Shown: one piece after another, positions 43,940 to 55,525 of the stretch | How positions within the stretch are numbered: the stretch's first letter is position 1 | How the letters are laid out: every line of letters begins with the position of its first letter | DNA from: Rhizophagus irregularis | Taxonomy: Eukaryota > Glomeromycota > Glomeromycetes > Glomerales > Glomeraceae | Direction: 5' to 3' | Assembly (NCBI RefSeq): GCF_026210795.1 | Contig: NC_089448.1 | Coordinates: 3,596,001-3,660,000 of the forward strand | DNA: 64,000 bases | Translations under genes and position numbers: made by a program | Notes under the pieces: model-generated | The model's input: only the letters and a program-made list of their open reading frames with translations | The model's database searches: none | Told to the model about the DNA's origin: nothing

Positions 43940-45930
43940 CCTAAAGAAAAAAAAAGAAGAGAACATTAAAGACTATCCAAAGACTAAAAAAACAAAATTA
44001 CCCCTCCCTGACTTATCTTTATATCCCAACCGAAATCCAGGTCTAGGAAGGCGTTCCCCTAAAAAAAGAAACAAAAGAAATGTTAATTACGTTCCTAAAG
44101 ACAAGAAAAAACCAAAAATACTCTTCTCCCAACTTACCTTTATAACCCATGCCGAAATCCGGGTCCAAGAAGGTGTCTCCCTAAAAAAAAAAGCAAAAGG
44201 AACGTTAATTACGTTCCTAAAAACAAAAAAACAAAAATACCTTTCCCTCAACTTACCTTTATAACCCATGCCAAAATCCAGGTCCAAGAGGCGTTCTCCT
44301 AAAGAAAAGAAGCAAAAGGAACGTTAGTTACGTTCCTAAAGACAAAAAAAAAAAATGTCCTCCTCCCAACTTATCTTTATAATCCAAACCGAAATCCAAG
44401 TCCAAGAAGGTGTCTTCCTAAAAAAAGAAGCAAAAAGAACGTCAATTATGTTCCTAAAGACAAAAAAAAAAATACACTTCCTCATCTTACCTTTATAACC
44501 CTAAGCCGAAATCCAGGTCCAAGAATATGTCCCCCTAAAGAAAAGAAGCAAAAAAGAACGTTAGTTACGTTCTTAAAGACAAAAATAAAAAAAATACACT
44601 TCCCCATCTTACCTTTATAACCCAAGTCTGAGATCCAAGTCCAGGAAGGCAAGCATAGCGGACATCCTTATATCACCTTGCCGATCATTTGCCGATCATA
44701 TATTTGTATTTTATTAAAAAAACTAATTTTTGAAAGTAATATGCCGAAATAAATAACTAGACAAAATGAAAAGCGTCATGTTGTTATACAGCTTTAAATT
44801 ATATGACGATTTGCATGATTTTTTAATTTTTACATTATAGATTATTGATATGTGATTATTTGGAATCATTAACTTAAAATTGATGGCAGAAGCCGAATAT
44901 TCATGGCAGAAACTTAAAACTTTGTAAAATTACTTCTTATATTATGTATAATTTATGACAAAAATAATGCAATTATATAACCCATAATGCAGAAGTTTTA
45001 TCAGTAGAGAATTTAGTGTATAATATTATAAATTTAATAAATAAATATCACGAACTTTAATGATTTAATGCCACAAAATTTATTTACGTAATTAAATAAA
45101 TGCCACAAAACTTGAGCCACAAAATTAAATCAATATTATGAATGCATAAAATTTAATAAATATACGCTACTAATTATTTTTTTGCTTAAATTTAAATTTA
45201 TCTCAAATTTACATTAACAATTTAATATTTATTAAATATAAATTTAAATCTAAAAAATGTTAAATAATAATACACAAACTTGTGTATTAAAAGTAAGTTT
45301 ATTTGCAAAATTTGAGCATGTATTATTACACAAAATTTATAAATAACGGTATTATTCTATGTGATAAGATTGAATAAGTGATCAACAAATGATCGTTAAA
45401 ATTGTGATAAAATGAGGATGTCCGCTATGCTGGGAAGGCATCCCTCTAAAGAAAAGAAGCAAAAAGGAACGTTAATGACGTTCCTAAAGACAAAAAAACA
45501 AAATACCCTTCCCCCAACTTACCTTTATAATCCAAGCCAAAATCAAAGTCCAAGAAGGCGTTCCCCTAAAGAAAAGAAGTAAAAGGAATGTTAATTACGT
45601 TTTTAAAGACAAGAAAAAATAAAAAAACTCTTCCTCCAACTTACCTTTATAACTCAAGCTGAAAAACAAGTCCAGGAAAGCGTCCCTCTAAAGAAAAAAA
45701 GCAAAAGAACGTTAATGATGTTCCTAATGACAAAAAAAAATGAAAACCTCTATTATTAATTTACCTTCATAGTCCAAGCCGAAAACTGGGTTCAGAAAGG
45801 CATCCCCTAAAGAAAAGAAGCAAAAGGAACGTTAATGACATTCCCAAGATAAAAGAAAAAAGAAATTTATGCTTACCTTTCGAAATCCAAGCCGTCCAAG
45901 TCGTTCCGAAGTTCAAGTCCAAGTTCAAAG
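43940..45930 (-). repeat. About ten 118-bp tandem repeats, exon-like on the minus strand
   Basis: Units recognised by ACCTTTATAACCC at about 44010, 44133, 44253, 44370, 44485, 44607, then (after an insertion) 45520, 45640, 45760 and 45872. Read on the minus strand each unit has a pyrimidine tract ending CTTCTTTTCTTTAG, a 42-43-nt block GGAACGCCTTCTTGGACC.. ending TATAAAG, and a consensus donor GTAAGTTGGG. See findings. Confidence 0.8.
44652..45431. mobile_element. 780-bp TIR element inserted in the tandem array
   Basis: Ends AGCATAGCGGACATCC on both sides in inverted orientation, then TATCAC. It is flanked by AGGAAGGCA (44643-44651) and GGGAAGGCA (45432-45440): a 9-bp target duplication with one mismatch, MULE-like. 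The interior is very AT-rich without coding frames. Confidence 0.8.
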
Positions 45931-46167
45931 TGTTTTTTTTTTAGAAAAAAAAAAATAATGAAAAAAATAGTATAAATTTGACCAGATTGAACCAGATTAT
46001 CTGATCAATCTGGTCAATCTGGTTATCCGCATAACATCTGATCAATCTGATGTCATCCAACAGATCCATCCAGATTATCCGCAATCTGTTCATTCTTAAT
46101 CCAGATGATCCGTTTTTTGATCAGATCGGATGACAGATTAAACGGATTTCACCGGAGCACACCTCTA

Positions 46168-49100
46168 GTTCCTGATGCTTATTTAATAAATTCAAAGATG
46201 TTTTCTCTTGTTATAAAGTGCTATCAATATAATGGATCGCCTAAATAATAAACATATAGGCTGATTTGTCTACCTTTAATTAAAATATTGATTTTGGTAC
46301 ATTTTTATTATACAAAATACTATATAATATACAGTGAATTGGGGTAAGTATTAAAAACTTTTATTTGATATTATTATACTATAAGTTGGTAAATATTTCT
46401 TTTAAATTAATATAATTCTTAGTACTTACTATATATATTAAAAATTTGTATCTCAACTTAAAATGTAAATATCTTCAGATCAAATGATCCAATCAACTAG
46501 CTCTTTTCGCTTATATAGATCAGATCAAGGACTTCTGAAGAGCCCAAATTTATAAAAAATGGATTAGTGATTCCAAGATATCTGCATTTAAGCATGTTAA
46601 AAAGTTCATACCTCAACTTTAAACATAAATCTCTTTTTTTGCCTATAAAGTCCAGAACAAGAGCTTTCTAACAAGCCTAAAATTATAGAAAACAGATCAG
46701 TAAATCTTAATATATTTACGTCTAAAGATGGTAATACAAATTCTGACATAAAATAATTATTTTTATTGTTTGAAAATATTTATTATGATACCATCTTTTA
46801 TATGATATTTTTATTATACTTTTATAAACATTTATAGCTACTAAGACTATATAAATTTTTATTTTACTTTATATTTTATTAAAATATACTTACTTTTTAA
46901 TAATATATGTTAAAAATTCCATATATATAAGAAATGGGTTTTTTATTAGTAAAATGGGTTTTTTCACATTTTTTTTACATTTAATAATTTAAGTTTCGCA
47001 AATGTAAATTTTTGTTCAACTTATTATTTAGTTAAGTAATCATCAATCAGATGATTTTTTGGTATTACAAAACAATTTTGAGTAATAAAAATTTTGAAAA
47101 TTACACTGGTCGAATGATGGCATATCAGAGGACCCTGGAAAATGCTTATATATGTAAGGTACCAAGGTCTTGCTTGAATATAGAAAAATTTTATAATGTA
47201 AGAATTTTATAATGCTTAATTTTGAGAAAATTTTATATTATGTAAAATAATTAAATTGCATATTTTTGGTATTATTTTAAAATACTAAGAGTTTTTAGTT
47301 ACTTATTTTTCATATTTATAGAACTTTTTAAAATATTATATATTGAATTTATAATTAATTTTTATTTTATTTTCACTAACGATGAATGTTAATTTTGTAC
47401 TACATTTCACAATTTTATATAAATACATAAACAAAAATTTTTTTTTGATGAAATTTCAGTTTTTTTTTTCAATGTTTATCTTTTAATAGTATCTTTTTAA
47501 TTTTTATTAAATTCAGTATATTATTTTTAATATAAAATTACTATATTATATATGTTTATTTTGTTAAATAAAATTACTGCAAATATGTTTTACTTTAAAA
47601 TATAATTTTACTACTCACCACTTTGGTTATATCAAATTATCTTTTATGCTTAAGTAAGTTTATTCAGCAAATTAAATCTACTTGTATTTTAATAAGACTA
47701 AGTATGATATTTATATAGAAAAGCATATTTTTTATAATAGTAATAACTTTTAAATTTTTTACTTTTTTGTTTACAACTTCAGAGCATAATTACACCACTT
47801 AAGTCAAATGAAATCGACTTTCTAAATTAATTGATAGTTGTTTAGCAAGGTTGAAACTACTTATATATTAATTTTCATGAGTGTAGGTATAATACTTATG
47901 GAGAAAAGTGCATTTTTCATAATGGTATTAACTTCCAAATTTTTTATTTCTCTGTTTACAACTTCAGAGCGTATTACACCCCTTTGGTCAAATGAAATCA
48001 ACTTTCTAAATTAATTGAAAATTATTCAGCAAGGTCGAAACTACCTACATATTAATTTTATAAGTATAATATTTATAGAGAAATTTACATTTTTTGTAAT
48101 AGTATTAATTTCAAATTTTTCTTTTACTGTTTATTAACTTTATTAATTGAATATTGTTAATCTACTTGTATATTATGTTTAGTTTAGCTTCACAACATAT
48201 TTAAAATTGGATTTAATAAAATATATTTAATTAATAAATATATTTTATAAATTCATGTGTTATAATAAAAATTTAATTAGATTAGAAGATTGATTTACTT
48301 ATTTTTATATATATATGAAACTGAAATTGGTTAATTTTGACCTTCAAAATGGTTGAAATGGTCGAAATGATTTTAACTTGAGCCCCTCCAAAAGTCGAAA
48401 TGGTCGAAATTACGTCATAATCATATAATTTTATAGTAAACAATAATATTAAAATTCAAAGTTAATGAACTCCGCATCCAGTTATTCAGTTTTTATGATC
48501 TTTACATGGTTGGATTCAGCTCATCGAGAGGATTCCAATGATATGTATTTCATATTTGTAGCATTAATATTGACGGAGTTATTCACGTTTAAAATTTGGT
48601 ATTAAATAGTCTTATAATTTTTATAGTAAACAATAATTTTCAAATTCAAAGTTAACGATCTCCGTATCCAGTGATTCGATTTTTATGATATTTATGCGGT
48701 TGGATTCAGCTCATTGAGAAGATTCCAATGATATGTATTTCATATCTGTAGTATCAATATTGACAGAGTTATTCACGTTTAAAATTTTATATTAAACTAG
48801 CTGTAGCCCGCTGCTTCGCATCGGGTGATTCAGGTTGGGTGGTGCAACAAATAATAAATTAAAACAAATAAACATGACAATGAAAATCTTAAAAAAAATT
48901 CGTATACAACTATTTGTAGCCCTGTTGCTTCACACTAGGATTGTAATGCTGGCTGGAATTATATAAATTTCGCTTTTTTTAATTTGTTTAACATCATGAC
49001 GTCACGTAATAAACTGGCCAATGGAAGTAAGGTTACACAATTTAGAATTTATTTATACAGGTAATTTAAACATTACAAATTTTTTTAATTATATAGATTA

Positions 49101-49242
49101 TAATTATAAAAATCACATGACTATGATGTAATTTCGATCATTTTGACTTTAATTTCGATTTTTGACCTTCCCAAATCGAAATATTTCTACTTTTGAGCTT
49201 TAATTTCAACTTCGTGTATATTTTTATATAATTTTTAATGTT
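46168..49242. other. Gene-free, tandemly repeated AT-rich DNA
   Basis: Contains a two-unit repeat at 46430-46740 (ATCTCAACTT / ACCTCAACTT ...), a roughly 190-bp repeat at 47600-48150 (GCAAGGTTGAAACTACTTAT recurring), and a two-unit 187-bp repeat at 48430-48800 (TTGGATTCAGCTCAT.GAGA.GATTCC). At 48797 follows CTAGCTGTAGCCCGCTGC, a GC-rich word with CCCG...CGGG arms. No coding frame supported. Confidence 0.6.
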
Positions 49243-49263
49243 AATTCATGATCTGTCTTCAAA

Positions 49264-50493
49264 GCACATCCGTATTGTGTGCCAGGTTAGTGGCGTACAT
49301 GCTGTGCCACAGATTGTGATGCCATACTAGCCATACTAGTTTATTTGTTTATTTGTTTGCAATAACAGATAAAATTATTTCTAGACTTTCTCTCCTTTTT
49401 TTTCAAACTATGTTAAAATATTTTTTAAAACCATTAAATAACAATAAAAAAAAATAAATACTTTCTAAAAGTTTGAGTAATAGAATATTATTATAAAGCT
49501 GTGGCTACTTTTTATTTACAATAAACGCTATACATGCTGCCCAAATTATTTTGGGATGCCATAATTATAATTTGGGATGCCATAATTCATTCGGTTTATA
49601 TATAATTTACTATGTAAAGTGCCAAAATAATTTGGGATGCCATAATTGAATTTGGGATTTTACTTATAATTACGGCAGTCCAAAATAATTTGGGTGGCAT
49701 GTATAATAAACGCATTTTTTAATAGATTTTGACATATTAGTTAAAACAATTTTAGTTATTAAAAGAAACAATATTTGAGTGGCTAAAGAGAGCTATTTAA
49801 CAAGTATGAAAATACTATTATATTACTTTATTTATTAATATTGTTTAAATATTTGCAAAATATAAGAAAGTTTATTGAGTTACATTTATTTTTTATTTTT
49901 GTAGTGTGATTCAGGACTTTAACTAAATGAAATAGGTTTAGGAAGCTTAGGCTAAGTTGTTTAGCAGGTATGGAACTACTTACATATTAATTTTTATTAA
50001 AAATCTTTAATATTTGCAAAAGTATGAATATTTTTTGTATAAAATTACTATATCGCGTGCGATTGATTTTTTTCACTTTTACCACATTATTTTAATGCTT
50101 TTGTTAGATAAAACAAGCCTAAAAAGATTAAGCAACATCATTTAGCTGGTGTGGAATTACTTAGATATTAATTTTTATCGTAACTAAATATTATCGTTAT
50201 AGAGTAGTTAGCATTTTTATGTGTATTTGAAAATTAATTTCTTTAAAATAATATTGTTTATTTGTTTTTAAATTTAATAAAATTGTGAATAAAATTATTT
50301 TTCAATGTAATTATCGTAAAAAGTAATGAAATAATTTTATTTTTTATAATATCTTAAAAAAAAAGAAGACAAAAAACTGAAAAAAAAAATAATTTTATAA
50401 CAATACAAATATATTTTGTAATTAGATATATCACGTGATTGTGGCTGTGGCACTTTGGTTGTGCCACCAATCTGGCACACAATACGGACGTGC
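49264..50493. mobile_element. 1230-bp TIR element with 9-bp target duplication (MULE-like)
   Basis: Ends GCACATCCGTATTGTGTGCC and, reverse-complemented, GCACGTCCGTATTGTGTGCC. Flanked by GTCTTCAAA at 49255-49263 and 50494-50502. The interior contains repeated AGCAGGTATGGAACTACTTA words related to the 47.6-48.1 kb repeat, and the next element. No coding region. Confidence 0.85.
49529..49705. mobile_element. 177-bp MITE with 8-bp target duplication, innermost insertion
   Basis: Ends TATACATGCTGCCCAAATTA and, reverse-complemented, TATACATGCCACCCAAATTA. Flanked by ATAAACGC at 49521-49528 and 49706-49713. Internal repeats of TTTGGGATGCCATAATT. Confidence 0.85.
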
Positions 50494-50955
50494 GTCTTCA
50501 AACCAGTAAAATCTACTAATACATTTTGGGAAATTATTTTGCAAATTAATTTAGTGGGAAATTCAGATAAGAGTAATAGATATAGTATGCAAGAAATGTG
50601 AAATGAACTTACAAATTATTAGAGAAAAGTAGTTTAAAAGAACTGCAAAATTACTAGATACACCGTTCAATATAAGCAAAATGTAGTATGATAAGTTGAC
50701 AACCTGTATTTAATAGAAATAAATAATTTTAATACTTTTTTTTGTTTTTTCTTGTTTATAATCTTTAAATAAATTATTTGCCAGCAAATAAATAACATTT
50801 TAATAAAAAAATATCAATTTTATAATTGTTCCACCTCTTGTATTGAATAATTATGGTATTTTTAAAGGTCAGAATCCAGCGTCATTAAAGAAAAAATTTT
50901 TTAACTAATCATTCAATATAAAAATTTTGATGGATCCTGATTCCCTTGGTTTTAA

Positions 50956-51147
50956 GCAATTGCTTACACTATTTTTCAGCTGGGTTGTAATACAAATTTG
51001 GCTGGTTACTTTTTAGGCAATATCGCCAATTTGTATAATAACGTAGCCTTAAATGGCAAATATATGTTGATCAAACTTGTGATATTAATATTTGATGATG
51101 CAAATTTATCATTTAATATACCCAGAACATTATTATATAACACTTAA
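50956..51147 (+). pseudogene. Stop-free stretch inside the outer element
   Basis: 63 codons after a TAA: AIAYTIFQLGCNTNLAGYF, LGNIANLYNNVALNGKYML, VILIFDDANLSFNIPRTLL, then TAA 51145. Protein-like, no ATG at the start; the codons before (FDGS*FPWF*) continue the theme with stops. Perhaps the last part of the element's lost gene. Confidence 0.3.
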
Positions 51148-51429
51148 AAAAAAAATTCTGGGCAAATCAACTCAAAAGCCATTTAAAGGATAATTAATTT
51201 GTAAAACCAGTTTCCCAAAATTTATTAGTAGTTTTTACTGGTTCAAAGACAGATCACGAATTAAATATCAACAACGTTTAGCGATCATAGTAAAAACCTA
51301 TGTTTAGAGCTACTAATAAAAAATATTTTGAAGACCTTACCTATATAAGTATTTTCTGGAGTCCTCATATCAGATATTATAAATCTGATATAGTATAATA
51401 GCTCATATTTAAAATCATATACTAGACTT

Positions 51430-51660
51430 GGATGCCAAAATTTATAGGTACTGAAATATATTTGAAATTTGACATATGCCGAAATATAATTTCAGAATTT
51501 TGCTGAAATTCCAAATTTCAAATTCCAAATCCCAAACTATTACCAAAACCCCAAACCATTGCTGAAGTTCTAAACTGTTACCAAAATCCCAAATCTTTAT
51601 CGAAATCTCAAATAATTGCCAAAATCCAACTATTGCCAAATCCTAAAAGTATAATCTTTA
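51430..51660. repeat. CCAAA/ATTGCC-rich repeat, possible relative of the 20421 element
   Basis: Successive words CCAAACTATTACC, CCAAACCATTGCTGAAG, CTAAACTGTTACC, CAAATAATTGCC resemble the interior of the 254-bp element in array copy 2. The ends are not preserved. Confidence 0.35.
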
Positions 51661-51746
51661 TAATATAATAAAAAACTAGCCAGTACTTTTTTTTTCAGTA
51701 CTCATGATTTATATAGGATATAGAAGAGATGACACAGTAGAATAAT

Positions 51747-53058
51747 TCATAAAAGTTTTGGTAGCAACTCTATCTTAAGTAAGATTAATGAATTAGACTG
51801 CTTCAGTAATTTTCTACCTGATTTATTATGTTTATTATTAATCATGTAGATGGCACTTTGACTGTTTGTATATATCTTAATTTTTACATTCATAGGACCT
51901 GTGAGTAATGCCAGAAAAATAATTACTAATTCTGAACATATAGATGAAGGCCATAATGATAAATTTGCTTGGACAAATAAGGCAGGTTCATTATTAACAC
52001 AGAATGCCGCACTTATTTTTGTATATACCAAATTGAAATCTTATTTATCCCTTGATGTAGGAATGCTTGGCCTGAGCAAACCATTTATGTAATATTCTAC
52101 TATTGTTCTCTCTGCTAATATAATTCTAATATCCATGAGTTTTGATTTCAAGTTATCATCATCTATCCATCTATGAATTCATATATCTTGAATTAGTGGT
52201 AGGTTAATTATGGAACTTGGAGCTAATGCTGATGACCTATTTTTGGGTAACAAAATGTTAAGATAATGAGTTGAAGACAACTATTCACTAGGAAAACTCC
52301 AATCGCGCAAATTAGAGTCTCTATCTAAAATTGCCTTCTTATAGCAGAGAGCCGGTATAATTTGTCTAGTGTTCTGCCATCCAATTGTTCCATTTTCATT
52401 GTATTCTGGATGGTAATTCACTGAAATCCCCTGCGTGTGATGATGTATTTTGTCAACTTTGCCAATTAACCATGCATTTAAATTAGCCAAAGACTTTCAA
52501 ACAAAAATGACTTGTTTGTGATGTGTATAAGGTTACTTACTTAAACCTCTCCAAAATTCTACAATTAGTTTCTCTAAGATTTTACTATAGTTTTATTATA
52601 GTTTCAGCAAAGTTTCAGCAGTTTCAGCATTTATAATACCGTACGATTCCAAAATTACATAACTATTTTTTGCACTTAATTCTGGCCAAAATCCTTATAA
52701 TTCTGGCTATAATCGGCTTAATGCGGGCCAGGATTGCTTATTTTCAGGGGTTGCTTAATTTTGAAATCGTATGGTAAGTTTTGTCAGATTTCGCTTTTTT
52801 CCAGAGTTTCGCCAACTTTTTAATAAGACTTTCATATAGTTTCAGCAAAGTTTCGCTATTTCAGCATTTAGCCAACTTGCTAAAATCCCCTAGTTTATCC
52901 AGCAACCTTAGACATGCATCTGGTATAATATTTAGTAGAAAGGTCCAATAGTTAACTTTCGCAAACTTCAGATTATTTTTTACTGTTAAATTGTTAGTTT
53001 TTGATGTGCACAAATAGGTCATATCATGATACCATCTAGCTACCCTTCCTTGTACCAA
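51747..53058 (-). pseudogene. Decayed LINE-like pol: RNase H and preceding part
   Basis: Minus strand. 53058-52861 (RVARWYHDMTYLCTSKT, IPDACLRLLDKLGDFSKL) and 52490-52281 (MANLNAWLIGKVDKIHHHTQ, GTIGWQNTRQIIPALCY) are disjoint open pieces. From about 52235 to 51747 one frame, broken by TGA and TAA, reads IHRWIDDDNLKSKLMDIR, ILAERTIVEYYINGLLRPS, DFNLVYTKISAAFCV, SSICSELVIIFLALL, IKIYTNSQSAIYMINN. This is the RNase H layout of non-LTR elements, but the usual YTDGS is YTKIS and TDSQ is TNSQ, so two catalytic Asp residues are lost. A MITE interrupts it at 52637-52776. Confidence 0.6.
52637..52776. mobile_element. 140-bp MITE within the LINE remnant
   Basis: Ends TACCGTACGATTCCAAAATTA and, reverse-complemented, TACCATACGATTTCAAAATTA; a TA dinucleotide lies at each end. 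Interior has CTGGCCA/TGGCCAG words like those near 25200. Confidence 0.65.
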
Positions 53059-53999
53059 GAGTTATTCATTAAAAATTTATTGTTTCTTTTTTGGAAATAA
53101 TTGGTAAATAATTAGTATTTTTATATATTTAATATTTTATTAAAGTAATTTTATAAATAGTATAAAATTTATATTTTTAATATAAATATTAAAGTTATAG
53201 TTTAATAATTATTTAATTACTATAAAGTCTCAATTATAAATACTTTCTGAATATAAGTATCCTCAGATTTTTATATTACTTGAAAGTAAGTATCTTTGAC
53301 CAATACTATATATATCAAATATATAAATTTACCCAAATATAAGTATTTTTATAACAAAAAATGGTTGCTTATATTTGGGATTTTACAGTAATATAAAAAT
53401 TTTATTTAATTATCAGATTTCTATAAAATTTAACTATTTAATTCCTTTTATTAAAATAAATTGAATAGTTATAAAATTATTTTTTTAGATTTAAACTAAT
53501 ATAGGTTAATATATTTATTTATAATAATAATTATTGATCAAAAATCTTATTCAATAATCAAATTTTAATAAAATTTATACCATTTAATTTCTTTATTAAA
53601 ACTAATTAAATGGTAGTAAAATTATTTTTTTATATTCAATATTAATGAAAATTAATATATTTAAAAATAGGATTAATTTACATTTACCTCCAGTGAATTT
53701 CACCTTGATCTGCAAATTATTAAAATTTTTAATTTACCCCAGTAAAATTCACCAGGTGATTTTGTACTACATACTTTTTATACGTTAAAATATTTTTGTT
53801 TTAAAAATAGATTTTTTTATTTTTTTTACTTACTTTTTGCTAACTTCGTCTTCTTTAAATAACAATAATTTTAAATAGTTTCAAGAAATTTAAGGTAAGG
53901 TTTGCTTTCTTCTGTTTTATTGTTATTGTTTTTTTATTACTAAACAGTAGTTACAGTATTAATCAGTTTTTTATTCTTTTTATTCTCTATATCATTCCT
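53059..53999. other. AT-rich spacer
   Basis: No gene seen. The words TTTACCTCCAGTGAATTTCACC (53690) and CCCAGTAAAATTCACCAGGTG (53738) form an imperfect direct repeat. Confidence 0.4.
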
Positions 54000-55525
54000 T
54001 TTGCTTCCTCTTTGTTTTTATTATCACTTTCTTATTATTTTTACTTTGTTTCTTTTATACTTTATTATTACTTTTGCTCCTTCATTATCCCTTCATCCCT
54101 TTTACATTTTTTCATCATCATTATTGCTCCCTCATCATCTATTTCGTCCCTTTACATTATTTCATCATTATTTTTGCTCTCTCATCATCTATTTCGTCCC
54201 TTTACATTTTTTCATCATCATTTTCACTCCTTCATCATCTATTTTGTCTGTTTATGTTTTTTTATTATCATTTTCACTCCCCCATCATCTATTTTGTCTG
54301 TTTACATTATTTTATTATCATTTTCACTCCCTCATCATCTATTTCGTCTCTTTACGTTATTTCATTATTATTTTCACTCCCTCATCATCTATTTCATTCC
54401 TTTACATTTTTTTATCATCATTTTCACTCCTTCATCATTTATTTTGTCTGTTTACATTTTTTTATCATCATTTTCACTCCCTTATTATCTATTTTGTTTG
54501 TTTATATTTTTTCATCATTATTTTTACTCCCTCATCATCTATTTCATTTCTTTACATTACTTCATCATCATTTTCACTCCCTCATTATCTATTTTGTTTG
54601 TTTACATTTTTTTATCATCATTTTCACTTCTTTATTATCATCTATTTTGTCTATTTACATTGTTTATCATTATTTTCACTCCTTCATCATCTATTTCGTT
54701 CCTTTACATTTTTCATCATCATTTTCACTCCTTCATCATCTATTTTGTCTGTTTATATTTTTTTATTATCATTTTCACTCCCCATCATCTATTTTGTCTG
54801 TTTACATTATTTTATTATCATTTTCACTCCCTCATCATCTATTTCGTCTCTTTACGTTATTTCATCATTATTTTCACTTCCTCATCATCTATTTCATTCC
54901 TTTACATTTTTTTATCATCATTTTCACTCCTTCATCATTTATTTTGTCTGTTTACGTTTTTATCATCATTTTCACTCCCTCATTATCTATTTTGTTTGTT
55001 TACGTTTTTTCATCATTATTTTTACTCCCTCATTATTTATTTCATTTCTTTACGTTACTTCATCATCATTTTCACTCCCTCATTCTCTATTTTGTTTGTT
55101 TACATTTTTTTATCATCATTTTCACTTCTTCATCATCTATTTTGTCTGTTTACATTGTTTATCATTATTTTCACTCTTTCATCATATATTTTGTTCCTTT
55201 ACATTTTTTCATCATTTTCACTTCCTCATCGTCTATTTTATTTGTTTACATTTTTTTATCATTATTTTCAATCCCTTATCATCTATTTTGTTTCTTTACA
55301 TTTTTTCATCATTATTTTTACTCCCTCATCATCTATTTTGTTTGTTTATGTATTTTTATCATCATTTTCACTCTCTCATCATTTATTTTGTTTCTTTACA
55401 TGTTTTCATTATATTTTTTTGTTCCTTTATCATTACTTTTGCTCTCTTATCATCATTTTCACTCTTTTTACATTTTTATCATTATTTTCATTCTTTTATC
55501 ACTACCTTCACTCCTTCATTATCTA
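54000..55525. repeat. 50-bp minisatellite, about 30 units
   Basis: The unit CTCATCATCTATTTYGTCTG then TTTACATTTTTTCATCATCA and TTTTCACTCC repeats at exactly 50 bp (for example 54131, 54181, 54231, 54281), with occasional 1-4-bp losses. Because 50 is not divisible by three and the unit has no stop in any forward frame, all three forward frames are open for over 500 codons. The near absence of ATG and the lack of splice or promoter context argue against coding. Confidence 0.9.

Larger units (their letters stand above)
43579..46167. mobile_element. 2.6-kb composite element with CTGGTCAATC-rich ends
   Basis: The left end TAGAAGTATGCTCTG and the right end, reverse-complemented, TAGAGGTGTGCTCCG are similar (hAT-like start). 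Both terminal 200 bp are full of short interspersed words (CCAGATGATTCATCAGATTGA; CTGATCAATCTGGTCAATC). Between them lies the exon-like tandem array. No target duplication is visible and no transposase is found. Confidence 0.45.
49243..51273. mobile_element. Outer TIR element of a nested stack
   Basis: The left end (49243-49263, continuing after the insertion at 50494: TTCAAACCAGTAAAATCTAC) matches the reverse complement of 51195-51273 (TTTGAACCAGTAAAAACTAC) for about 70 bp, including TAATTCRTGATCTGTCTT outermost. The left arm is split by the element 49264-50493. Confidence 0.65.

Noticed and set aside
44087-44287. 66-codon minus ORF as a gene
   Set aside because: Reads through two exon-like tandem units including their putative introns; better described as a repeat.
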